Below are positions 48,850-60,524 of a DNA stretch of 64,000 nt, piece after piece (position 1 is the stretch's first letter; the number at the start of each line of letters is the position of its first letter). Origin of the DNA: Epiperipatus broadwayi (taxonomy: Eukaryota > Onychophora > Udeonychophora > Euonychophora > Peripatidae); contig JAQFVV010006724.1 in the NCBI GenBank assembly GCA_028023455.1, positions 188,001 through 252,000 of the forward strand. Direction: 5' to 3'. Made by a program: the position numbers and the translations under genes. The notes under the pieces were generated by a model. It had not been told where the DNA came from. It did no database searches and saw only the letters and a list, made by a program, of their open reading frames with translations.

Positions 48850-50570
48850 ATGTTGACAATGGGTGGAACACCATGTGATTTATGCAACGGACTTATTTTT
48901 GGTAAGCAAGCAAGGATTAAATGCAATATATGTGATAAAAAGTTTCATGTATCATGCTTAAAACTTACTGTGGCATTTCAGCATAAAAATGAAAAAGTAA
49001 TGGATTGTTATATATGTGAAAAATGTAATAATTCAAATGTTGAAAACAAAATGGAGGTTTGTGAAACTACTTTAATAGGACAAACATCATTGGAGAAAGA
49101 TGATATTACTCTTGAAACTAGAGAAAATAAAATATCTGATCAACTCAAACAAGATATTGGATTTAATAGAAATAAGCAATCAACTATTAAACAAAAAAAT
49201 AAAATAATTGATCAAGTTACACAGGATAATAATTATAATACTAATTGCAATAAAATATGTAAGTTTTTTTTTTTTTATATTAATAATGAACAATTGTCTA
49301 TAACTTGTTCTGGAATTTGTTCTAGGAGATTTCATGGAAAATGACTAAAATTAAATTCAGTAGACTTAAATATGCTTAAATTGAATGACATTAATTGTTA
49401 TCAATGCCCTGATTGTAATGGCATAGATTCTGATTTGACTCAGTTAAAAGGCAAGGTTACTTTTAATTATGATACACAAACTGATTTTAATATTATTGAT
49501 AATGAAGACATTACATTAAACAATTCTTCAAATGATACATTTAATTTGGAGGAAGAAATAGTAGGATCTATTAATAATAGTGATTTTTGTAAGCAAATTT
49601 TGTTAAGTTTCAAATCACTTTTATGTCATGTCGTTACAATTGAACAAAAATTAGATAATTTATCTAAAGAAAATATATTTTTAAAAGAAGTGCTAATAAA
49701 CTTATTGAAACTGATAAAACTGATACTAATATTATAAAAAGTATTGTTAAGCCAGGAATGAAACCTAGTGACAAAAAAGTTAATGTGAATAAACCTCAAA
49801 TAATTAAAAACAAGGGGCAATATAGTAAACAATTTGTCAATGATAAATCTACTAATAATAAAACCTATGTGATTTCTGCTGACAAAGATGAAAAATCTTA
49901 TAATACTAATAAATTCAAAATGCATATTAATGAAAATAATAATACTCAAACCTGGGCTGATGTAGTGACATCAAGAGATAATGATAAGAGTACTAGTAAT
50001 AAAAATGATACTAATAAAGCAAATAAAATTAAAAATATACAGAAAAATAATTCTGATACAGATACTTAATTAATGCTACAGAATGCATAAAGTAAAGATA
50101 CTAATGATGGTTTTATTACAGTATCGTATAAAAAGAAAACTAATAGAAAGAAAGCAAATAAAATAGCCGTAATGGGAATTCAAGAAAATCATAATATTTT
50201 GGCTGTAAAACCAAGAATAATTTATAAAAAAAAATTTCTCACAAGAATTAATATAACAATGAATGAGACAGATATTATTAATCATCTAACAGATAAACTT
50301 AAAACTTCAGTTGTTTGTCATAAAATACCATCTGAAAATAAAAAATATGCATCTTTTTACATTTCAGTAGATGAACAATATTCAGAACATATGATAAACC
50401 CAGAGCTTTGGCCGTATGGATCTGTATTACTTCCTTTTTATGGAAGATTACATAAATTGAATTCATTGAATGAAAATAATATTATCAAAGAGGTGAATGA
50501 CATACAAATTAGACATCATAAAATATTACAATCTGTACATTCTAAACAAATTACTATTGATGAACAATAA
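48850..50570 (+). pseudogene. LINE ORF1 with two PHD-like zinc fingers, broken
   Basis: The first finger lies in residues 9-57 of the frame starting at 48850 (CDLC, CNICDKKFHVSC, CYICEKC). A second, partly decayed finger follows (CSRRFHGK, then CYQCPDC near 49400); the first Cys pair is damaged. An in-frame TGA at 49342 and a frame change near 49735 interrupt the reading. The pieces 49758-50069 and 50172-50570 then continue in the third frame, rich in Asn and Lys. The tandem PHD-type ORF1 fits CR1/Jockey relatives and would bind RNA. No esterase domain is seen, unlike the neighbouring LINE. Confidence 0.7.
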
Positions 50571-50586
50571 ACTATCAACTATTTAC

Positions 50587-51303
50587 TTACAAAATGTAAG
50601 AGGATTATGAACAAAGTTATGTAAAATTAAGCATAAAATTTTAACAGAAGAATATGACATTATTTGTTTAACAGAGGCATGGCTAAAGGAAAATATATAT
50701 AATGAATATTCAATAGATGATAGATATAATGTTTTTAGAAATGATAGATCAATATCCATTGCTATAAGAGGTGGAGGTGTATTAGTTGCTTTTAAGAAAT
50801 ATATTAATTGTAAATCTATACACATTCCAGATTTCCTATTTGATGCACTATGGATTGAAATTGAATTAAATAATTCTAAATTGTTATTGGGAAATATATA
50901 TATTCCACCTAATGTTTTACAGAAATATTTAAAATCAAGTTTTGAAGCATTAGAGTCATTTCTAGTTTCATATGAACATAAACTATTAATTATGGGAGAT
51001 TTAAACATTGCATATTATGGAAGCAATGTTTACCAAAATAATACCAAATTTAATGATTTGATGCAACTACTTAAATTTTTGAATTTAAAACAGATCAATG
51101 ATGTATACAATAATAATGGATATACATTAGATTTAATAATCACAAATTATAAATTTATTCATATACAAAAATGTGAATACCCTTTAGTACCTGAAGATTA
51201 TCATCATTTTGCACTAGAAATTGAATTGGTATTAAACATTAAAATAGCTAAATTTAAATCTTTAACTAAAAAAAATTACGTGAGATTATTTTGGTTTATA
51301 TAA
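50587..51303 (+). pseudogene. LINE APE-type endonuclease domain, with stop
   Basis: The frame begins LQNVRGL, then an in-frame TGA at 50608, and continues with ICLTEAWL (catalytic Glu), RGGGVLVA, LLLGNIYIPP, LLIMGDLN (Asp/Asn), YTLDLIITN (Asp) and DYHHFAL. The usual SDH near the end reads DYHH, so the catalytic His neighbourhood is altered. A frame change follows at about 51300. Confidence 0.85.
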
Positions 51304-53164
51304 AGCAATTAAAGATATAAACTGGGAAGAAGTATATAACAATACGGATGCTTCAATAGCAGCAAAAAATTTTCAAACATTATTATTTGATGTAGTGAAT
51401 AGATTTATTCCAATGAAACATATTAAATCAACTAAATATCCTAAACGGTTTTCAAACAAACTTATGAAATGTATAAAGAGAAAGCGATAATTTTATAATT
51501 TGTTCAAAAAATATAAAGATAGAATGTTTTCAAATAACTTTAAAAATTATAGATTTTTGATAAGAAAATTGGAAAAACAAGATTTTTATTTGTATATGAG
51601 AAACATACAAAATAACATTAGTAACAATCCAAGAGAATTTTGGGATATCATGAAAGAACATCTTAAAGTTAGAAATAAAGAAACAACAGATATTAAGCCA
51701 GATGATTTTATGAAATATTTCTAGTCACAAATGATTAATAATAATATAAATTCATATAGTTACAATTTTACTAATGATCTTATAAGTAATAATAATTTAA
51801 TAAGTATATCTAATCTGAGTAAGGATGAGATTATAATGGCATCTAAATCTTTAAAAAATAAAAGAAGTATTGCACATGATGATATACCTATATTTATTTA
51901 TAAAGGCTGTATTGAACTTTTAGCTCCTATTTTAGTACATATATTTAACTTGTCTCTAAAAACATCTATTTTTCCTGATTGTTGGAAAATTGCAAAAATA
52001 TGTCCAATTTATAAATCTGGAAAAAAATCAGATATATCTAATTTTAGACCTATCTCTTTGTTACCAATTTGTGGTAAAATTTTGGAAAAATCAATTTATA
52101 ATAGAATTATACATCAATTAAAAAATGTTATTCCTTCATTTATACATGGTTTTCTATCAGGAAGATCTATTGAAACAAATTTATTACACATATCAGATGT
52201 TATAACACAAGTTATTGATTCTCGAAGTCAACTTGATGTTATCTATTTTGACTTATCTAAAGCTTTTGATAAAGTAGATCATAATATTTTATTAACAAAA
52301 GCAGAAAATATTGGATTATCAATTAATCTTACAAAATTGTTAAAGTCTTTTCTTATTAATAGAAAGAATTATATTTATATTAATAGAGAATCTTCCTTTA
52401 TGGTCACTTATGAATGTGGAATATCCCAAGGATGTATTTTAAGTCCCATTCTTTTTGCCATTTATACTTTTGATTTGGCTTCTGTCATAACTGAGAAAAA
52501 TATATTATGTTATGCACATGATATTAAGATCTTTTTAGAGATCAGACATAAAAATGATCATAAAATATTGCAAAATTATATTAGTAATTTTTGTGATTGG
52601 TGCCATATCAATAATATGCAAATAAATACAAAAAAATGCAATTCAATGTCTTATACAAAGAAAACAACAATTAATAATAATCAATATAATGTTAATGGAA
52701 ACAAAATTGCTAAAACATTTAAACAGAAAGATCTGGGTATTATTTTCACAAGTTATTATAAATTTAATGAGCATATTCAAACAGTAATTAATAAATCTCT
52801 TAAAATTAGGGGCATGATTTTGAGATCAAACATTCAATTTACAATCAAAATATATAGATTACTATTTAATACTTTAATTGTACCTGTTCTGCAATATGGC
52901 TCTATTATTTGGAATCCATACAATCAAACAAATATATGTAAATTACAAAAAATACAAGATAAATATTTTAAATATATTTATAAAAATAAAATATATACTA
53001 AGAAAGTAAATAATATGTATAATAAAAGACTATTGGTGGACATGTCATTTTTATTTAAATTAATACATGGAACTGTATCCTTAGAATATGCAATCACAAG
53101 AATTGCAATTAGGATTCCATCTTATAATTCTAGGTGTCATGATTTGTTTATTTACCTATATTAA
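51304..53164 (+). pseudogene. LINE reverse transcriptase with YAHD active site
   Basis: The linker (51500-51724) and RT (51731-53164) are one frame interrupted by TAG at 51722; an earlier piece is shifted and has a TGA/TAA near 51488. RT landmarks are ICPIYKSGKKSDISNFRPIS, FDLSKAFDKVDHNIL (first Asp), GISQGCILSPILFAIY and YAHD at 52511-52522, where YADD is expected; GAT to CAT removes a catalytic Asp. The C-terminus (LFKLIHG...SYNSRCHDLFI) is the usual ending of this LINE group. No RNase H domain. Confidence 0.88.
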
Positions 53165-53420
53165 AACATTCATTTAAATCACTATTACATATATTGCAAC
53201 TAGAGTATAATCAAAAGTTTTCAGATATCGATATTTTATCTTTAAACTATAAACAATTTAAGGACAAAATAAAAGCAATCTTACATTGACAATATTGTAA
53301 ATAATATTTTTTAACATATCTGTATGTACTACTTTGCAATTTATAATACAGATATATATTACTTTGTAAATACTTGTGGCCTTGTTTGAGCTGTTTATTT
53401 ATGAATAAATTGAATTGAAA

Positions 53421-53920
53421 NNNNNNNNNNNNNNNNNNNNNNNNNNNNNNNNNNNNNNNNNNNNNNNNNNNNNNNNNNNNNNNNNNNNNNNNNNNNNNNN
53501 NNNNNNNNNNNNNNNNNNNNNNNNNNNNNNNNNNNNNNNNNNNNNNNNNNNNNNNNNNNNNNNNNNNNNNNNNNNNNNNNNNNNNNNNNNNNNNNNNNNN
53601 NNNNNNNNNNNNNNNNNNNNNNNNNNNNNNNNNNNNNNNNNNNNNNNNNNNNNNNNNNNNNNNNNNNNNNNNNNNNNNNNNNNNNNNNNNNNNNNNNNNN
53701 NNNNNNNNNNNNNNNNNNNNNNNNNNNNNNNNNNNNNNNNNNNNNNNNNNNNNNNNNNNNNNNNNNNNNNNNNNNNNNNNNNNNNNNNNNNNNNNNNNNN
53801 NNNNNNNNNNNNNNNNNNNNNNNNNNNNNNNNNNNNNNNNNNNNNNNNNNNNNNNNNNNNNNNNNNNNNNNNNNNNNNNNNNNNNNNNNNNNNNNNNNNN
53901 NNNNNNNNNNNNNNNNNNNN
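53421..53920. other. assembly gap of 500 N
   Basis: Exactly 500 unknown bases. The left side is the LINE 3' tail and the right side begins with AGCAAGTACG and a (TA)n tract. The size is probably a placeholder. Confidence 0.98.
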
Positions 53921-54975
53921 AGCAAGTACGTTCCATTACAATATATATATATAAAGTGGAACAATATCAAATTGATTTCATTTTCTTATTACAGTATTTT
54001 TATGTACTAAGGTGGTAGTGTGTACTATTAACAGTAACAGCATTTAAAAACAACTGTGGTTAATGTTACATTTATATATGACGAACACACGTGTGTACTA
54101 AATAAATATATTAAAGCCAGCATGCAATTATATAATTAAAAAACCTTATTAAATAAATATGTATTAGATTAGCTGGCTGCCAAGCATATTAAGACTGAAC
54201 ATTTCTTATTGATTGAACATGGAACTTTAATGATCGTGTAGCCCAATTTCGAAAATTATATGATATAAATAATTATTCAGCAAATCAATGTGGTTCAAAG
54301 TATTTTTTCCAAAATATGGTATCATGGTAAATACTTACTGCTGTCATAAAAACAAACATTTCAATTTAGTACATTTCAACTTATAATTGGTAAAATACAA
54401 AGCTCTTCCTGCTATGACCATAATATGTTTGAGGACATGGTTTTTTTATTAGTAAAAAGTAATATGAGTAATAATTATGTGAAGGTAATTTCTTTTAAAA
54501 GCAAGCATTTCTATTATGAAATATTGATTACTTATCACAAAACAACTGAATACAAAATTTTATCAATTCATTAATTATTTTTAAATAATGACAATCGAAG
54601 TTAAAAATTGATGAAACAACTATTTAAGAAAACCTTTTAAAAGTTTTGGGAACCAAGATTTCCAAGCATAACATACTATAAATATAATTTTAATTTGTAC
54701 ACTCTTAACTAGTATCAGATACTTTACTATTCTAAAAACCATTTCTTTAAATAGTAAGCTGTGATGACTTTTATTATCATTCAAACATACATGTAGACAC
54801 ATTTGAAAAATTGTATTTCTCTTTGCTACGAAAAATTGTATTTTTATTTAATTCATAATTCTGTAATTAATCGATTAACTAATCAAACAAAATATAAAAT
54901 ATTATTATTGAAAGGATTAAGATAGTATAATTTATTAATTCTTTTATTTGGGGAGAGGGGTATTTTTTCTACAAC

Positions 54976-55017
<42 letters not shown>

Positions 55018-55120
55018 TTATTATTATTATTATTATTATTATTTGGAAAAATAGTTATATATACGCACATTACATGAAATTATTGTAATTAGCAATAATA
55101 GAACAAATACTTATATGAGG
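53921..55120. other. gene-free AT-rich DNA
   Basis: No coding region is supported. It starts with GTTCCATTACAATATATATA, the same junction style as the (TA)n-bounded repeats. A long (ATT)n is listed separately. Confidence 0.45.
54978..55043. repeat. (ATT)n microsatellite
   Basis: About 22 units with one TTTT interruption near 55017. It could be the tail of an undetected LINE fragment, but no LINE sequence is recognisable beside it. Confidence 0.95.
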
Positions 55121-55547
55121 ATGTAATATAGGGTAAATGAGCACAGACTTTCACATGACCCAACACTCTCCACTCTATCTAATAACACTGATACACTCAG
55201 CACATATATGCTGAAAAGATAAATAATCACCAATATACGTCTTTCATGATAAACCAGCAATCATCAGTTGGTCCAGATTATCATCTCCCACACATATATA
55301 CTATAAGTGCTCAGATATTTATTAAGATAGACAATCTTCATACTTTAATGGACAGGCTCCAATATACTACACACTCCAACTCTTCAACCGTCCATCCAAT
55401 TGAAAAGCTGATGATGGAATTCTCGAGGGCCACCCTGAGGCTGAGATTCTTGTCACACCCATGCTGCTTGAGTGTATCAGTGTTATTAGATAGAGTGGAG
55501 ATTGGTGGGTCATATGAAAGTCTGTGCTCATTTACCCTATATTACAT
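55121..55547. mobile_element. 427-bp MITE with 80-bp terminal inverted repeats
   Basis: Left repeat 55121-55200 and right repeat 55467-55547 are reverse complements with few mismatches (outer ATGTAATATAGGGTAAAT, inner CTGATACACTCAG). The 265-bp centre is less AT-rich and has no transposase. The short phrase TGAGCACAGAC inside the left repeat also opens the 1.9-kb family copy at 29468; this may be chance. Open frame 55246-55653 merely crosses the element. Confidence 0.85.
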
Positions 55548-56045
55548 ATATAGACACAGGTATGTAATAAGCCTGTGTTTCAGTTATTATATGAGGATGG
55601 TAAATTTTTTTATACAATTCTGTGAAAATGTTAAAAAAATATCATTGGTATAAAGGATGAGAAATTTACTATTCTTTCACTATATTCTTAGACGCGAATG
55701 TTTTTGTAAAAGTCTAGTATTTTCTTTAATTATGAAAAGATTTCCTGAAGTTGGAATAATTATGACCTAGAATTATTTTTTTTAATTTACAAATTTTAAT
55801 CATTTTCATGATTATATAAACTTCAACAATATAAAACATGCCAATTAACAAGTTCAATATTTAATTAAGTATGCAGATTAAAATATGAACAGGTCAAGAC
55901 CAATGGCGAGCTTCAACAATTTATAGGATAAAAAAATATACCTGGAGATACATTTTCCAGCTGTACACTAGATCATTAGCATTTTTTTACTAGTCATAGT
56001 GGAATTTTAGAATAGTTCATTAAATATATTTTAAGCGATATATAT
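55548..56045. other. gene-free AT-rich DNA
   Basis: No feature seen apart from AT-rich sequence between two inverted-repeat elements. Confidence 0.45.
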
Positions 56046-57731
56046 TTTTAAACGGTAAAAGTCTGAAATCCGGGCACAGCTGCTTGGAGCATTGTTTACG
56101 TATCAAAACACATAAAAATGCCGTTTCGGTGGCCGTGGCCTTACAGAATAATACAACATTTATGTATTGTATTAACCCATTGAGCTAGGCCACTTTACAT
56201 GACATTGTACAAAAATATTACGGCCTGTTTTGTGCTTTGAAGCTATTTACGCGTATTCATTCTATTCATAGCTCATTACCGTATCGCTTGAGGGTGTTTA
56301 AATTTCAAGACGGTATGACTTTTTCAAATCTCCGTAATAGAGTAATGTTTTCGATTTAAAAAATGTTGTTAATTATTAAAAATTATCATATGGTCCCCAC
56401 CCTTCCCGAAAAAAAGGTTAATATGTAAAAAATTGCAAAGTATGTTCGAACAGGCTTTGACAAAGCTCATGCGCTAAGTGACATTTCAGCGTGGTGGGGA
56501 AAATATTCGAGACCACTAAAATGTCTGAAACAAACATGCAATCTTGAAACTTTTCTTCAGATAAATTGCTGAGTACAGAAAGTGTGTGAGATTGTGTTTT
56601 TTTTGTCAGGCAAACGTAATGTCCACTTTTTATTACAGCAATAAAATCGAATAAATAATTTTAAAAAGTCCAAAGTTTGGGTCATTTTTTGTTGTTTTTT
56701 ATTTCATTAGAAATTGACAAGTATTTGGATTCAATTTTTTGCAGCGTGTTAAAATAAATGACGACTTTGGTTGACTTTTTGTTAAGAATAACAAATTGCG
56801 AAATACCTGCCCCCACCCCCAAAAGCAGTTTATTGTAGAAGGCTAAAAAAAAAAAGGTAATTCGAATGAAATAGAAATCAAAGTAAAAAGAGAGAAAAAG
56901 TTGTTTAAAAAAAAGAAAAAAAGTTAAATTCTTGACTTTTTGGTTTACAATTCTTTTTCCGAGTGTGTGGGGGTGGGTGTTTGAAAACAATTTTTGAATC
57001 GGCAAAAACACAAAGGTAAATTTTGATTTAATATTAAGAAAAACCAATTATGTCAACCAAACAGAAATCAAAAATCGAAACAAGTCCCAAAGTTGATTCT
57101 CTTTTTTCAGTGCTGTTAAAATAATTGACTATTTTTGTTGCCTTTTTGTTAATAATAACAGTACGAATTACCCCCCCCTCCCCCACTCAAAAAGCTGTTT
57201 CTTGTAGTAGCCAAAAAAAAAAGGCTAATTCAAACATAATCTAAATCAAAGTGAAAACAAGTTGTGTTTAAAAAAAAAGTAAAATTAATAATAAGAAGAA
57301 AAACCATTTAGTCAAGCCAAAAAATAAAAGAAAGGTAGAATTAAGTTCTAAACAAGTCGCAAATAATTGTATTCTATTTTTTCAGCGGTGGGATTCAAAC
57401 AAATTTTTTTGATGTCATGAAATGGTCCGAAGTTTTAAAATGATAAAAAGAAAAAAAAATACAATTAGCAAAATTTGTTGAAAAAATATCAAGTTCCAAA
57501 AAACCCACAAAAAGTAACGAAAATGAATATCAAAATTTGTTTAATAATAAAGAAATCATGTTCTAAATGAAATAAAAATTATTTGTTTAATCAATATTAG
57601 AAAAAAAAAAAACCTTGTTGTATAAAAAAAGAAAAAGTTGCAGTGGCCCGGTAATGTTATATTTCATTGATTTTGCCTAGCATCAACGCTCCAAGCGGCT
57701 TTTCCCGGATTTCAGGCTTTTACCTTTTAAA
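56046..57731. mobile_element. 1.7-kb terminal-inverted-repeat element with internal tandem blocks
   Basis: Left terminus 56046-56093 and right terminus 57685-57731 are reverse complements over about 47 bp (AACGGTAAAAGTCTGAAATC versus AAAGGTAAAAGCCTGAAATC). Inside are two related blocks of about 365 bp plus a partial third, starting near 56730, 57093 and 57369. Each has a TTTTTTCAG-like start, and the first two run on to a GTTAAAATAA.TGAC phrase and a C-rich run (CCCCCACCCCC, CCCCCCCCTCCCCC). No transposase frame. Non-autonomous; superfamily unknown. Target duplication not readable. Confidence 0.75.
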
Positions 57732-58417
57732 CTATTCTGTTATAAAAGTTTTTGGAAACAGTTTTCAAATCAATCTTTTCAGCAACTCATTGACTATTTT
57801 TATTCTAAGTATAATAACATTAAAATTTTCATGGTGAAGTTAATTCAATTCCAAAATAGGTTATATTTAAATGTAAACTGAGACACCAAAGTAAAGCATA
57901 GAACAAACAAGAATATTTTTTAGCTTAAGACCATGGCATTCCAAAAAAATAATGTTCCTTTTTAAATTGTCAGCAATTCTAATTGTTACTTCAGAAAAAA
58001 TATTTAAATATAGGTTAAAATATAGAAATTTGACAAAGTAAAAAACAAAATCCACTGTGTTACCTCTTTACCCTAACATGTAAAGTGCTTTCAAGATTGA
58101 TTGGTTTTGGACATGTTAGACATATAATTCTTGGAAAATTCTGCGATTTTTATAATCTTCAGTTAGGATTATATGAGCTGTCAAAACAGCATCCAAGAAA
58201 CTTGGACAATCCAATGTTTTTGGGGAAAGTGTGCAACAATTTAGATAAATTATTTACATTAAAAAAATTTTAAAAAAATTGTATAATTTTAGCATTTTTA
58301 TTTTTGATTATTACACTTAAGCTTGACAGGTCTTAAAATTCTCAATAGTTTTAACAAAACTAATTGATTCAAAATAGAGTTAAAATGTCATTTTTAAAAC
58401 TAGTACTCATACTTTGG
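57732..58417. other. gene-free AT-rich DNA
   Basis: Open frames at 57867-58055 (minus) and 58085-58273 (plus) show no domain. The latter stretch is slightly less AT-rich, but no splice signals of note frame it. Confidence 0.4.
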
Positions 58418-58740
58418 CAGGATGTCTCAGTTAGTTAAAGCATTACCTTAAAATTCAATAATCAACAATCTAAGGATCCAGGTTCGAATCTCATGCTAGT
58501 ACTGTCATTGGTCAGGCCAGCGACACCTGAAGAAGAGGGGAGAATAATACCTCTCGAAATGTTGTGCATATACTAACCTGTTTGCTGTGACATTACTAAC
58601 AGTTGGTGTATATATTAACTTGTTTGCTGTGATATTTTGCTGTGATATTACTAACATTTGAATGTATTTGGAATATTTAAATAAAAAATAAATTCTTCTA
58701 AAGACATTCAACACACATATTAGATGATGGAAATAGTTCA
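58418..58740 (+). mobile_element. tRNA-derived SINE
   Basis: The head 58418-58500 is tRNA-like: an A box TGTCTCAGTTAGTTAAAGC (58423-58441; compare TAGCTCAGTTGGTTAGAGC) and a perfect-looking B box GGTTCGAATCT (58481-58491). Internal RNA polymerase III transcription is expected. The body has ACACCTGAAGAAGAGG, a short stem (AGAGG/CCTCT) and CGAAATGTTGTG, an arrangement seen in many animal SINE bodies. Then a duplicated TTTGCTGTGATATT segment and an AT-rich tail follow. The anticodon arm is not intact, so it is not a functional tRNA. The 3' limit is approximate. Confidence 0.75.
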
Positions 58741-60499
58741 ATTTAAAAATACAATTAGAACACCATTATGGGACTTACACTATTTTTTTGATAAATATCA
58801 TTTGAACTATTTATTTCTTAAAATTATTGTACTAAAGTTCTTAAGCCCATGTTTAATGTGGTGTATCCGTACACATTTTTAAATATCTGTGTATAAATAA
58901 TATTTATCATTCTTTAGACTAGAGATACGATAATGAGTAATATTTTTGTAGTATAAATTTTCACTATACCACTTTCACGCAAGATAGTTATATTTTTATG
59001 ATTTCATCCTTCACAAGGTATTGATAATGGATACCTCCCTATCTTGCATGAGACTATTGTAGTGAAAATTACACTACAGAAATATTGTTTTGTGTATGTG
59101 TATATATATATATTTGATACGTTATACCAATTAGGGTATGTTTATGTGTCTAGCTATCCATATGTGTGCATTCGCATATAATGAATTCAGTAAATTTACA
59201 TTGTTAGTTTTGGTTTAGTTTTTCTTTTTAACTATTCGTGCAATGTAAACATTTTCTGGTTAATAAAGCACTAAAAAGAAAAACTTTAGAATTTGTTTTC
59301 TTAACAAAGTATATGCATTAATATATAGTTAATACTTGTAATATATATTGTATCAGGATTCACCTATAACTCTTTGTTAGTTGGCCATGCATTTAAATGA
59401 AACTGTCAAGTTTATTATACACAAACACCCATTTATATTGACGATCAAGTCTGTATCTACTCCCTCAATCATTCTTCTTATACATTCACTATAAAGTTAA
59501 GCTATATTTCTTTATCATCATTTTATGACAACCATCATATTATGACAACTACCTTTGTGACAATCAGTCCCAAAAGCATTCTACACTAATAGCTTAACTT
59601 AGAGACTCATGACAATAATCAGAGCCACATAGTATCAATTTCCACCCCAGAAGAGTCACCTATGGGCACAATTAGGACAGACTGCTTTACAGCCTTAATA
59701 GCTCATATCTGACCCTGCCTTCCGAAGTGGACTATTCTAGATTCCTTACCTGATTGGCTAGCACCCAGTTGCTATCCAATTAGATTAAATCCTTCACTGG
59801 GGTTAATGCACCAAATCTGCATGATTCCAGTAAAGTAGGGGATCTACCATTAAATAGTCAGACTTTTGGAGGCAAGGCAGAGAGCAATTACTTCTGTCAA
59901 CCTGAATGACAGAACGTGCTCTCCATAAAATCTTCTGCCATCAGCAAAGGTATTTATCTAGTCATTATCATGATGTCCACTCAGTGAGGCAGACTGGAAA
60001 CTGCTATGTCCAAATTAGAGCCGATTTGAGGCCAGCTAAATACATAGCTGGAAGAGTCTTACCAGAACTCACGAGATAGGCTAATCATTTAGCTAGAAGT
60101 GTGTTCCATACTTGGCTTGACTATCTCAGCATTCAATAGTATCAACTGTATTTATTTGTTTGTTCAACTAACACATGTATATTTTTTGGACTAATAAATT
60201 GTACATATTAATTGCTGAATAGTTATTTCTTTTTGTATCTGTTGGTTTGGAAACAAACCTGCAAGCCTAGCCAAATACAATAATAACATTCCTGCTAACA
60301 TTAGATTTGTGGTGCTGGTAGCGTTTATAGTACAAATGCAGTATAGATCATATTCCTAAACTTAAAATAACTTACTTATGTATCTCATAGTGAGGATCAT
60401 TTTTTGTATCAAACAAAGAGGTAAGTACCTTATCTTTAACATACCACAATATTAAATCAAATTAAATAATTAAAGATGTGCAAAGCCAAATTTAAAGCT
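58741..60499. other. gene-free DNA with a GC-richer block
   Basis: 58900-59080 contains a loose inverted repeat (TAGTATAAATTTTCACTATA.. versus ..TAGTGAAAATTACACTACA) around CGCAAGATAG/CTATCTTGCA, perhaps a small MITE. From about 59560 to 60310 the base composition is clearly less AT-rich, with no long open frame. Near its right end is TTGTGGTGCTGGTAGCG, which resembles a primer-binding site next to a retroelement LTR, but no second LTR or gag-pol sequence is present. Confidence 0.4.
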
Positions 60500-60524
60500 G
60501 AAATTACTGACAGCAGAATCCAAT

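Larger units (their letters stand above)
48830..53420 (+). mobile_element. CR1/Jockey-like LINE, decayed, 3' end in the assembly gap
   Basis: ORF1 with zinc fingers (48850-50570), APE endonuclease (50587-51303), linker and reverse transcriptase (51304-53164), and a 3' UTR ending ATGAATAAATTGAATTGAAA, where the gap begins. At least four in-frame stops or frameshifts and a mutated RT active site make it dead. The TTGAA-type 3' end is common in CR1/Jockey-group elements. It is a different family from the minus-strand CR1/L2-like neighbour. Confidence 0.85.

Noticed and set aside
53247-53970. Open frames spanning the N run
   Set aside because: They exist only because unknown bases contain no stop.
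58418-58500. Functional tRNA gene
   Set aside because: The A and B boxes are good, but the anticodon and acceptor arms do not pair; it is the head of a SINE.
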